This document shows positions 1 to 6,173 of a stretch of 6,326 bases of DNA, piece after piece. This DNA comes from AC-69 sp036519575 (lineage in GTDB: Bacteria; Actinomycetota; UBA4738; HRBIN12): positions 1-6,326 of the forward strand of contig DATDKZ010000194.1 of NCBI GenBank assembly GCA_036519575.1, read 5' to 3'. The notes under the pieces are model-generated. The model was not told the origin of the DNA. It saw only the letters and a program-made list of their open reading frames with translations, and made no database searches. A program made the translations under genes and the position numbers. Each line of letters starts with the position of its first letter. Within the stretch, counting starts at the first letter, position 1.

Positions 1-406
1 GCTGGTGTTCACGCTGGCGCTCACGTTCTGGCTGGCCGCGCTGAACGTCCGGTACCGGGACATCCAGCACCTGCTGAACATCGCACTTCTCGTGTGGTTC
101 TGGATGACCCCCATCGTGTACTCGGGATTCCTGGTCAAGGAGGAGCTGTCGGGGAGGAAGATCCTCGGCGTCAGCCTGTGGGGCCTCTACCTGGCGAACC
201 CGATGGCACCGATCGTTCTGGGGTTCCAGCGGGCCCTGTACGGAGTGGTCAGGCCGGTGGTTGGTGAACGGCCCGCCCTGCCCGACGTCAGCCTGGCATG
301 GTTGGCGGGGGTGCTGGCCATCGTCCTGGCGGCCTCCGTGGTGTTCCTGCTGTACACGTGGCGACGGTTCTTCGAGCTGTCGGGCGACTTCGCGGAGGAG
401 CTGTAG
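1..406 (+). CDS. ABC-2 type polysaccharide export permease, 3' part (Wzm-like)
   Basis: This is the C-terminal 134 codons of an integral membrane permease whose 5' part lies outside the window; the reading frame is open from base 2 to TAG at 404-406. ABC-2 permeases of this kind form the membrane channel that moves lipid-linked O-antigen, capsule or teichoic-acid-like polysaccharide from the cytoplasm to the outer face of the membrane. The segment NVRYRDIQHLL, followed by a hydrophobic stretch ending in WMTPIVYS, is the family's characteristic region between late membrane helices. I see three hydrophobic segments in the visible part, the last just before a charged tail ending in GDFAEEL, which is also typical. 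The stop codon is 2 bases before the ATPase gene, the usual permease-ATPase pairing. The substrate cannot be told from this gene alone. A drug or ABC-2 exporter of another class is possible but less likely given the partner ATPase. Confidence 0.88.
   Translation, partial: LVFTLALTFWLAALNVRYRDIQHLLNIALLVWFWMTPIVYSGFLVKEELSGRKILGVSLWGLYLANPMAPIVLGFQRALYGVVRPVVGERPALPDVSLAWLAGVLAIVLAASVVFLLYTWRRFFELSGDFAEEL
394..400 (+). promoter_or_regulatory. Ribosome binding site of the export ATPase
   Basis: GGAGGAG lies inside the last codons of the permease gene, 8 bases before GTG at 409. It decides in favour of the GTG start over the longer open frame that begins at 298. That longer frame would add 37 Gly/Arg/Val-rich residues overlapping the permease, unlike the N-terminus of the family. 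Confidence 0.75.
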
Positions 407-408
407 GA

Positions 409-1593
409 GTGAACGCTCCCGCACTGGAGGTGGCCGATGTCAGCAAGAAGTTCCGGCTGTACCGGGAGCGGCCGACCTCGCTCAAGGCCAGGATCCTCCG
501 CTCCCGGATGCGAGCCGAGGACTTCTGGGCGCTTCACGACGTGTCCTTCCTCGTCCCAGAGGGAAGCTCGCTCGGCCTGATCGGGCACAACGGCTCGGGA
601 AAGACCACCCTGCTCAAGATCGTGGCCGGGATCCTCCGTCCGACCTCGGGCGTCGTGCGACAGCGGGGGCGGCTGGCCGCCCTGCTGGAGCTGGGCGCGG
701 GATTCCACCCCGAGCTCACGGGTAGGGAGAACGTCTATCTGAACGCGTCATTCCTCGGGCTGTCCCGGCGGGAGACCGACGCTGCCTATGAGGGCATCGT
801 GGCCTTCGCCGAGCTCGAAGACTTCATGGACAACCAGGTGAAGTTCTACTCATCGGGGATGCTCGTCCGTCTGGGATTCGCCGTGGCCGTCCACGTCGAC
901 CCCGAGGTCCTGCTGATCGACGAGGTGCTCGCCGTGGGCGACGAGGCCTTCCAGGCGAAGTGCCTCGATCGCATCGGCCAGTTTCAGCGGGACGGCCGGA
1001 CGATCGTCCTCGTCACCCACGCACTCGACACGGTCACGCAGATCTGCGACCGGGCCGTGATGCTGCACCATGGGGAGGTGCACGCCGCTGGGGCGCCCGC
1101 GGACGTGGTCCGCGAGATGCGCCACGTCCTGCTGGGCACCACCGACCCGGGGTTCGTGCCGGAGGAAGGGACGCGCCAGGCGGAGATCGCCAGCGTCGAG
1201 CTGATCTGGGGATCGGGAGCGAGCGAGATCGCGCTTCGCCGAGGCGACGGCCTCACCGTCCAGGTCGACGTCCGGACGAACGAACCGGTCGCCGACCTCG
1301 ACGTTGACTTCCAGATCCTCGACGGAGCGACGAACCACGCCGTGCTCGACGCCAGGACGTCCTCCCACGGCATCGCCATCGCCCGATTCGACGGGAAGAA
1401 GCGGGTCCGGTTCCGGATCGGCTCGTTCCCCTACGCCGCCGGCAAGTACTGGGTCACCGTCGGCCTCTCGTCCCGGGACACCGGCCGCCTGTACCACGTC
1501 CAGACACAGCGATACGGGTTCGACGTCGTCGACGCCGTCCGGATCCAGGATCGGATCGACGTGCCCGTCGACGTGGAGGTGGAGGACCTGTGA
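409..1593 (+). CDS. Polysaccharide ABC exporter ATP-binding protein with C-terminal Wzt-type domain
   Basis: This 394-residue cytoplasmic ATPase powers the permease encoded directly upstream. The nucleotide-binding domain covers roughly residues 5-240: Walker A GHNGSGKTT at 59-67 (Lys65), the family-type signature YSSGM at 147-151 in place of LSGGQ, Walker B VLLIDE at 167-172, D-loop AVGD at 175-178 and switch His204. The YSSGM signature and the RENVYLNASFLG segment are typical of the Wzt/KpsT/TagH group. Residues from about 255 to 394 form an extra beta-rich domain (AEIASVELIW..., DLDVDFQILD..., GKYWVTVGL...) that resembles the Wzt C-terminal domain. In the E. coli O9a and Klebsiella O12 systems that domain binds the modified non-reducing end of the finished polysaccharide. 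By analogy the substrate here may carry a terminal modification, but this is inference. The gene starts at GTG with a good Shine-Dalgarno site and is translationally close to the permease. Confidence 0.93.
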   Translation: MNAPALEVADVSKKFRLYRERPTSLKARILRSRMRAEDFWALHDVSFLVPEGSSLGLIGHNGSGKTTLLKIVAGILRPTSGVVRQRGRLAALLELGAGFHPELTGRENVYLNASFLGLSRRETDAAYEGIVAFAELEDFMDNQVKFYSSGMLVRLGFAVAVHVDPEVLLIDEVLAVGDEAFQAKCLDRIGQFQRDGRTIVLVTHALDTVTQICDRAVMLHHGEVHAAGAPADVVREMRHVLLGTTDPGFVPEEGTRQAEIASVELIWGSGASEIALRRGDGLTVQVDVRTNEPVADLDVDFQILDGATNHAVLDARTSSHGIAIARFDGKKRVRFRIGSFPYAAGKYWVTVGLSSRDTGRLYHVQTQRYGFDVVDAVRIQDRIDVPVDVEVEDL

Positions 1594-1625
1594 GCGCCCT
1601 CGACCACGTCGGTCCCACCTCGAAG

Positions 1626-1632
1626 AAAGGGA
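1626..1632 (+). promoter_or_regulatory. Ribosome binding site supporting ATG 1641
   Basis: AAAGGGA ends 8 bases before ATG 1641 and supports that start for the small membrane protein. A competing GTG at 1590 overlaps the ATPase stop codon as GTGA and has GGAGG at 1581-1585 (spacing only 4) and at 1575-1579 (spacing 10), so it cannot be excluded. Confidence 0.5.
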
Positions 1633-1640
1633 ACCTCACC

Positions 1641-2018
1641 ATGCTGATCGCCCTGATCCTGCTTTCGGTGACCCTCGCCGCCGTGGCTCAGCTCACCCTG
1701 AAGCACGGGATGAACGCGGTGAACGAGGATCTGGCTCCCGCCAGGTTCGGCGTGGATGCGCGGTCGCTCGGGGCGCTGCTGCGAACCCCGGCCATCTACA
1801 CCGGGCTGTTCCTGTTCGGGCTGTCCGCCCTGGTGTGGCTGGTGGTCCTGTCCCGCGCCTCCCTCTCCTTCGCCTATCCCTTCGCGGCGCTCACCTACGT
1901 GCTGATCCTGCTGTTCGACCTGTTTATCCTGGACGAAACCGTTCCGCCGCTCCGGTGGGCAGGGGTGGCGTTCATCGTCGCCGGCATCTTCCTGGTCTCC
2001 CGGACGCCGCACGCCTGA
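1641..2018 (+). CDS. Small four-helix EamA/ArnE-like membrane protein (putative lipid-linked sugar flippase subunit)
   Basis: This is a 125-residue integral membrane protein with four predicted helices at about residues 2-20, 50-70, 76-97 and 103-119. The segment with LSRASLSFAYPFAAL, the glutamate after helix 3 (LDET, Glu99), and the closing RWAGVAFIVAGIFLV match the half-size EamA/SMR-like proteins such as ArnE/ArnF. Some of those flip undecaprenyl-phosphate-linked aminoarabinose or other sugars; others are multidrug exporters. At this size it must work as a dimer or with a partner. Its place between an export ATPase and a sugar nucleotidyltransferase favours a sugar-lipid role, which is inference. 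I chose ATG 1641 because the first helix starts immediately after it and a ribosome binding site precedes it. The alternative GTG at 1590 would add 17 mostly polar residues (142 residues in total) and overlap the ATPase stop by 4 bases. Confidence 0.78.
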   Translation: MLIALILLSVTLAAVAQLTLKHGMNAVNEDLAPARFGVDARSLGALLRTPAIYTGLFLFGLSALVWLVVLSRASLSFAYPFAALTYVLILLFDLFILDETVPPLRWAGVAFIVAGIFLVSRTPHA

Positions 2019-2033
2019 GATGACTCGCCCCCG

Positions 2034-3050
2034 ATGAGAGCGGTCGTCCTGGTGGGGGGGGAGGGGACCCGGCTACGTCCCCTGACCGAGACCATCCCCA
2101 AGCCGCTCCTTCCGCTGATGGACCGCCCCAGCCTGGACCACGTCCTGGATCACCTGGCCCGGCACGGGGTCCACGAGGTGGTGCTGTCCTCCCCGTACCT
2201 CGAGTCGACGTTCCACGACTTCATCGAGGCCCGCCGCGACCCAACGATCACGTGGATCACGGAACGGGAGCCGCTCGGCACCGGCGGGGCCATCGTGCAC
2301 GCGATGGAGCATCTGGGCGATGAGCCGTTCTTCGCGCTGAACGGGGACATCCTGACCGACCTCGACCTCACGGAGATGGCCGCCTTCCACCGGGATCGCG
2401 CGGCAGACGCCACCATCGCGCTCCACCACGTCGAGGACGCGCGGGCCTTCGGACTGGTGGCGACGGGACCCGACGGCCGCGTGGTCGCGTTCCGGGAGAA
2501 GCCCGAGGAGCCGATGCCCGGCGACGTGAACGCGGGGACCTACGTCCTTGAACCGAGTGCCCTTGCCGGATGGATGGGGAGCGGGAACGTCTCGATCGAG
2601 CGACGGATCTTCCCGGCGCTCATCGATGAGGGGCGACGCGTGTTCGGGGTGGTCGCCGAGGCGTACTGGCTCGACCTCGGCACACCGCAGACCTACCTCC
2701 AGGCCCACTTCGACATCCTCGAGGGGAAGGTGGGGGGTGAGCGCTATCCGGCCCCGTACGTGGCCGACGGGGCGATCGTCGATCGCCGAGCACATCTGGG
2801 CCGATGGGTGGTCGTGGGGGCGGGAGCATCGGTCGCCCAGGGCGCGGAGATCGATGACTCCGTGCTCCACGCGGGCGCCGTCGTTGAGCGGGAAGCGAAG
2901 GTGGTCGGTTCGATCCTCGGCCCTCGATCAGTGGTAGGGGCGGGGGCCGAGGTCATCGAGTCCGCACTCGCCGCATCGGCCCGGGTTCGCCCCGGAACGA
3001 GCGTGCGCGGGGCCCGGATCTCCGCCGGCCAGGAGGCGTCCGATGGGTAG
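2034..3050 (+). CDS. NDP-sugar pyrophosphorylase, GDP-mannose pyrophosphorylase-like, with beta-helix tail
   Basis: This 338-residue cytoplasmic nucleotidyltransferase joins a sugar 1-phosphate to an NTP to make an NDP-sugar plus pyrophosphate. The N-terminal Rossmann-like domain (about 1-235) has the nucleotide loop GGEGTRLRPLT at 8-18 and PKPLLPL from residue 22. Further motifs are LGTGGAI at 81-87, NGDIL at 103-107 with metal-binding Asp105, EKP at 155-157, NAGTYVL at 166-172 and YWLDLGTP at 211-218 with Asp214 as the likely second metal ligand. Residues about 240-332 show spaced hexapeptide-like repeats (VVVGAGASV, SVVGAGAEV) expected to form a left-handed beta-helix, as in GDP-mannose pyrophosphorylases. 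PKP rather than SKQ argues against the RmlA class, but heptose-1-phosphate guanylyltransferase or another sugar specificity is possible. It starts 15 bases after the upstream stop with no convincing Shine-Dalgarno site, suggesting coupling to the upstream gene. The nucleotide loop is encoded across a run of eight G (2054-2061). Confidence 0.9.
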   Translation: MRAVVLVGGEGTRLRPLTETIPKPLLPLMDRPSLDHVLDHLARHGVHEVVLSSPYLESTFHDFIEARRDPTITWITEREPLGTGGAIVHAMEHLGDEPFFALNGDILTDLDLTEMAAFHRDRAADATIALHHVEDARAFGLVATGPDGRVVAFREKPEEPMPGDVNAGTYVLEPSALAGWMGSGNVSIERRIFPALIDEGRRVFGVVAEAYWLDLGTPQTYLQAHFDILEGKVGGERYPAPYVADGAIVDRRAHLGRWVVVGAGASVAQGAEIDDSVLHAGAVVEREAKVVGSILGPRSVVGAGAEVIESALAASARVRPGTSVRGARISAGQEASDG

Positions 3051-3054
3051 GTGC

Positions 3055-3082
3055 GGAACTGGGCCGATCGATGTGCTAGGGT
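3055..3082 (+). promoter_or_regulatory. Candidate promoter for the SpoIID-like gene
   Basis: In the 60-base gap after the nucleotidyltransferase, TAGGGT at 3077-3082 fits the actinobacterial -10 pattern TAnnnT and is directly preceded by TGC, giving an extended -10 (TGnTAnnnT). GGAACT at 3055-3060 lies 16 bases upstream; it resembles an ECF-type -35 more than TTGACA. A transcript would start about 20 bases before the ATG at 3111. The assignment rests on pattern only. Confidence 0.4.
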
Positions 3083-3110
3083 GCGGCCCCGTTCGGACCC
3101 CCGGAGTGTC

Positions 3111-4628
3111 ATGAAGAGAGCGCTTGCGTTCGCCCTGGTCCTGTCCCTTGCCATCATCCTGCCCGCGGAAGCCGGTCATGCCGGCGACTCGTTCCGGTTC
3201 TTCGGCTCCGGCTGGGGCCACGGCCTGGGCATGTCGCAGTATGGCGCGTACGGGCTGGCCAAGCAGGGGTGGGGACAGGCTCGGATCCTGACCCACTTCT
3301 ACTCGGGCACCAAGGTGTCGCCAGCGGCATCGGCGCCCGGCAAGCTCCGCGTCGGGTTGGTCCAGGGGAGGGAGAAGATGCGGCTGGCGCCGACCGGTGG
3401 ACCGGCGGATCTGCTGCTCGGCGATCCGAACTCCGGCCAGGTGGTGGCCACCGTCCCGGACGGCGAGACCTGGACGGTGCAGGTGGCCGGCCAGGCGTAC
3501 CGGATCCTCGATGGGACGGGGAGCAAGGTGGGAGAGGACGTCGGCGGCCCCACGAACAACCTGTACGTGGCGTACCGCAACGGCGCCCGCGTCGTGGTCC
3601 CCGAGGCGGGACACGCCTACAGCCGGGGGTTCATCGAGCTCAACCTGTACAACTGTGAATCGGGATGCCGAGAGCGGTCGATCCTGGTGGTGGGTGCCGA
3701 GGAGTACCTGTACGGTCTGGCAGAGGTCCCCAGCAGCTGGCCGGTCCCGGCCCTCCAGGCCCAGGCCATCGCGGCTCGAACCTATGCGTTCACCAAAGCC
3801 GCCACCTCCGGGCAGCACCGTGCCGTATGCAACTGCGCCCTGTTCGCCAGTTCCTTCGACCAGGTGTACGCGGGTTGGGACAAGGAAGCCGGGCTCGACG
3901 GCGACCGGTGGGTCGCCGCGGTCGATGCGACCGCCGGACAGGTCGTGACGTACCAGGGACAGAGCATCCAGGCGTTCTACATGTCCTCGAGTGGCGGGTT
4001 CACCGAGGACAACGAGAACGTGTGGGGCGGAACGCCGATCCCGTACCTGCGCGGGGTGTGCGATCCCGGTGACTACACGTCCGAGAACCCGAACGCCGTG
4101 TGGGACCTCTCGTTTCCAGCGGATCGGGTCACGCGAAGGCTCCGCCTGGGAATCGGGCCTGTTACCGGCTTCACGGACACGGTGCGAGGCGTGTCCGGAC
4201 GGATCGTCACCACGGTCGTACAAGGAGCCTCGGGGACGGCCGAAGTGAGCGGGTCCACGCTCCGCTCGGCCCTGGAGCTTCCCGACGACCGGGTGTGGGT
4301 GAACGCGAACCGGCAGATCACCGGGAGCATCCGCCAGAAGTACGACGCCACCAACTGCCGGGCGGGGCTTGCGACCACGCGGGCGACGCCCGTTGCCGGA
4401 GGGGTTCGTCAGCAGTTCCAGCGGGGGGCCATCTACGTCAAATCGGGGATCGGCCCGCACATGCTGTCGGGCTCGGTCCTCGAGTTCTACCTGAAGAAGG
4501 GCGGACCGAAAGGGAGGTTCGGATTCCCCACCAGCGACGTGGTGAGGCTGAAGAACGACGCCACCCGGGCCACGTTCGAGCGAGGCAGGATCACCTGCTC
4601 GGTCTGGGGAGCCTGCCGGGCGAGCTAG
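3111..4628 (+). CDS. Secreted SpoIID/LytB-domain protein with C-terminal LGFP repeat
   Basis: This is a 505-residue exported protein. Residues 1-24 are a signal peptide (MKRALA, hydrophobic core, cleavage near AEA or GHA). A conserved block GSGWGHGLGMSQYGAYG at 32-48 precedes the SpoIID core. In the core are EEYLYGLAEVPSSWP (197-211), ALQAQAIAARTYAF (214-227), SSFDQVYAGW (247-256) and FYMSSSGGFTED (289-300). SpoIID of Bacillus is a lytic transglycosylase acting on peptidoglycan glycans lacking stem peptides; Glu205 sits where its catalytic glutamate is expected. Residues about 433-495 form one LGFP repeat (GPHMLSG, RFGFPTSD), a module linked to the actinobacterial cell wall. Eight cysteines follow the signal peptide (182, 186, 240, 242, 317, 416, 496, 502), suggesting disulfides outside the cell. 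ATG 3111 with GGAG at 3103-3106 (spacing 4) is preferred over GTG 3051, because the latter would put 20 charged residues before the signal peptide. A role in sporulation is not implied. Confidence 0.9.
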   Translation: MKRALAFALVLSLAIILPAEAGHAGDSFRFFGSGWGHGLGMSQYGAYGLAKQGWGQARILTHFYSGTKVSPAASAPGKLRVGLVQGREKMRLAPTGGPADLLLGDPNSGQVVATVPDGETWTVQVAGQAYRILDGTGSKVGEDVGGPTNNLYVAYRNGARVVVPEAGHAYSRGFIELNLYNCESGCRERSILVVGAEEYLYGLAEVPSSWPVPALQAQAIAARTYAFTKAATSGQHRAVCNCALFASSFDQVYAGWDKEAGLDGDRWVAAVDATAGQVVTYQGQSIQAFYMSSSGGFTEDNENVWGGTPIPYLRGVCDPGDYTSENPNAVWDLSFPADRVTRRLRLGIGPVTGFTDTVRGVSGRIVTTVVQGASGTAEVSGSTLRSALELPDDRVWVNANRQITGSIRQKYDATNCRAGLATTRATPVAGGVRQQFQRGAIYVKSGIGPHMLSGSVLEFYLKKGGPKGRFGFPTSDVVRLKNDATRATFERGRITCSVWGACRAS

Positions 4629-4638
4629 ACCCCGGATC

Positions 4639-5394
4639 TCAGGCGGCGCGTGGCTCGGGCGCGTTGCTGGTGCCTCGGTAGGCCTCGATGAAGCCCGACG
4701 CGATGGTTCGCGCCTGGTCCGCCGTCACCGCTGCCGGGCATTCCCACAGCTTGTTCCACGCCGTCAGTGCGAGCGACGTGCCGCTCGGGAGATCCGGATA
4801 TGGGGCCATGATCACCTTGTCCTGCGACCGGGCGAGCGAGGCGAGGCGGTCCACCACCGCCTGCGGGAGGGCGTCCGGCCCGTTGGCCCGGTAATAGATG
4901 AGCACGTACGCGTGCTCGAGGTTGTGGACTGCCCTGGTCTCCGGAACCGGGGAGTCGTAGACATGCGGATCCCCGGGGAGCGGGCTGGGGTCGTGCGGCC
5001 CCGAGGTCGCGGGGTGCTCCGGATAGGTGTGGCTCTCGCCCGGGGACAGATGGATCCCCCCTGGCGCGGAGGCCGCGGGGGTCTGGACGTCACCGCACCT
5101 CGCGTCGCTCGCGGCCGCCAGGGCCGCTTTGGGGATGGGCTGGGGGCCGCCCACCCGGGTCAGCAGGAGGAAGGCGACGAAGGTGACCGCGCCCAGGCCC
5201 CCCATCCACGCGGCGCGTTTGGCGGCCCGACGCCGGCGGATCCGGCGCAGCGCCGTCTCCCTGGCTCGGCGGACCTGGTCCTTGCGCTCGGACCTGGCCG
5301 AGCGGCCGGGTTCGGCGGTGCTGGTCGTTGTGGGCCGGTCTCGCCCGGGCCCCGCCGCAGGGTGATGCCGTTGCCTGCGCTTCCTCTTGGCCAT
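4639..5394 (-). CDS. DUF3105 membrane-anchored protein, downstream paralogue
   Basis: This 251-residue protein of unknown function has three parts. The first is an N-terminal cytoplasmic tail (1-63) that is extremely basic, with 23 Lys/Arg in the first 60 residues. A single membrane helix follows at about 64-79, and then an extracytoplasmic DUF3105 domain from about residue 97. Family hallmarks visible are PATSGPHDP (128-136), VHNLEHA with His157, Glu160 and His161, MAPYPDL (196-202), LTAWNKLWEC ending at Cys219, and a closing FIEAYRG. Cys100 and Cys219 are the only cysteines and could pair. The start ATG at 5394 shares one base with the stop of the upstream paralogue (TGATG). No Shine-Dalgarno site precedes it, so translation is probably coupled. 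The open frame continues upstream to 6213, but that extension is a GC-rich shadow of the upstream gene. Its stop is 10 bases from the convergent SpoIID-gene stop. The biochemical role of DUF3105 is not known to me. Confidence 0.88.
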   Translation of the reverse strand: MAKRKRRQRHHPAAGPGRDRPTTTSTAEPGRSARSERKDQVRRARETALRRIRRRRAAKRAAWMGGLGAVTFVAFLLLTRVGGPQPIPKAALAAASDARCGDVQTPAASAPGGIHLSPGESHTYPEHPATSGPHDPSPLPGDPHVYDSPVPETRAVHNLEHAYVLIYYRANGPDALPQAVVDRLASLARSQDKVIMAPYPDLPSGTSLALTAWNKLWECPAAVTADQARTIASGFIEAYRGTSNAPEPRAA

Positions 5395-5396
5395 CA
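5392..5396 (-). promoter_or_regulatory. TGATG stop/start overlap coupling the two DUF3105 genes
   Basis: On the minus strand TGA of the first gene and ATG of the second share one A. The 20 bases before the ATG contain no purine-rich ribosome binding site, so re-initiation by ribosomes finishing the first gene is the likely mechanism. Confidence 0.7.
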
Positions 5397-6173
5397 GATC
5401 GGGGTCTGGGGCTCGGGTGCGTCGCCGAGATAGCGCTGGCCCCCGAGCGGAGGGACGCCGTAGCGCGCGGTGAACCCGAACGCTGCGGCGAGCGAGACAC
5501 GCGAGCACGTCTCGACGTGATGCCAAGCCACGAGGGCCATCGCGGACCCTCCCGGGAGGGTCCCCTCGGCTCCCTGGTCCGGATAGTCGTAGGGGGCCAC
5601 GATGACCTTCTGCCCATGAGACGGGTCCCGGTAGAAGTCCTCGATCTTGGCCAACTCGTCGCCCGAGATATCCGGCGAATACCAGACGACGGCCGCACCG
5701 TGTTCCAGCGAATGGATCACCTGATCGATCGGAGGAGGGGTGGAGTACACTCCACGGCTCCACGGAACGGGGTTGTGCGGTCCGGAGGCCGGCGGCACCG
5801 ATGGATACGTGGAAAGGGGCGGCATCGTCGCCGGGCCGCCCTGGACCCCGATGTGTACTCGGTCGGCGGACTCCGGCTGGTACGGACCGACGTCGCTCAC
5901 GTCCGTGCACCCCGCGGCCTTGGCCGCCTGAGGGGCGGTCGCCAGCAGCTCCTGGGGATCCTGGACCTTCGGCCGGGGGCGGAGGGCGTAATACGTCGCG
6001 CCCGCGGCCACCACGAGGACCGCGACGGCCAGAGCGATCCACCGAGTGCGCCGGGTGCGGGCCATCCGCCGCTGGATCTCCAGGCGCTCCCGCCTGGCCT
6101 CCTGCTTCCGCTGGGCCTTGGTCTGCCGCTCGTTCGTGGGGCCAGCGGTGCGCCCGGTCCGTCGTCCCGCCAC
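5394..6173 (-). CDS. DUF3105 membrane-anchored protein, upstream paralogue
   Basis: This 259-residue protein of unknown function has the same plan as its downstream neighbour. It begins with a basic cytoplasmic tail (1-44, 16 Lys/Arg, partly helix-forming around KAQRKQEARRERLEIQRR). One membrane helix follows at about 45-63, then an extracytoplasmic DUF3105 domain. Recognisable elements are PPASGPHNPVPW (127-138), the following YSTPP, IHSLEHG with His154, Glu157 and His158, VIVAPYDYPD (190-199) and ALVAWHHVETC ending at Cys223. Cys89 and Cys223 are the only cysteines, at positions equivalent to those of the paralogue. The C-terminus (GGQRYLGDAPEPQTPI) is longer than the family core and Gly/Pro-rich. 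The start is GTG 6173 on the minus strand, preceded by GAGGGAGG, whose 3' end is only 3 bases away, though the first GAGG of that run gives about 7. ATG at codon 37 is a possible alternative but would remove most of the basic tail. Confidence 0.86.
   Translation of the reverse strand: MAGRRTGRTAGPTNERQTKAQRKQEARRERLEIQRRMARTRRTRWIALAVAVLVVAAGATYYALRPRPKVQDPQELLATAPQAAKAAGCTDVSDVGPYQPESADRVHIGVQGGPATMPPLSTYPSVPPASGPHNPVPWSRGVYSTPPPIDQVIHSLEHGAAVVWYSPDISGDELAKIEDFYRDPSHGQKVIVAPYDYPDQGAEGTLPGGSAMALVAWHHVETCSRVSLAAAFGFTARYGVPPLGGQRYLGDAPEPQTPI

Noticed and set aside
298..408. Upstream extension of the ATPase gene to ATG 298
   Set aside because: It would overlap the permease by more than 100 bases and add non-family residues. 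GTG 409 has a well-placed GGAGGAG.
2020..2037. Five-codon mini-frame (M-T-R-P-R-stop) whose TGA overlaps the ATG of the pyrophosphorylase
   Set aside because: The arrangement ATGA could support coupling, but a five-codon frame without its own good ribosome binding site is easily a chance event. I do not annotate it.
3051..3110. Alternative GTG 3051 start of the SpoIID gene
   Set aside because: It would put 20 charged residues in front of a clean signal peptide and start directly on the previous stop codon. ATG 3111 gives a standard export signal.
2928..4460. Antisense open frame of 510 codons opposite the SpoIID gene and the end of the pyrophosphorylase gene
   Set aside because: It is rich in Arg, Gly, His and Pro, shows no family motifs, and spans two well-supported genes on the other strand. 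Such frames are expected as GC-rich shadows.
4601..4635. Possible hairpin terminator at the convergent junction (GGTCT/AGACC and CCGGG/CCCGG)
   Set aside because: The stems are only five base pairs, mutually exclusive or weakly nested, and not followed by a T run on either strand.
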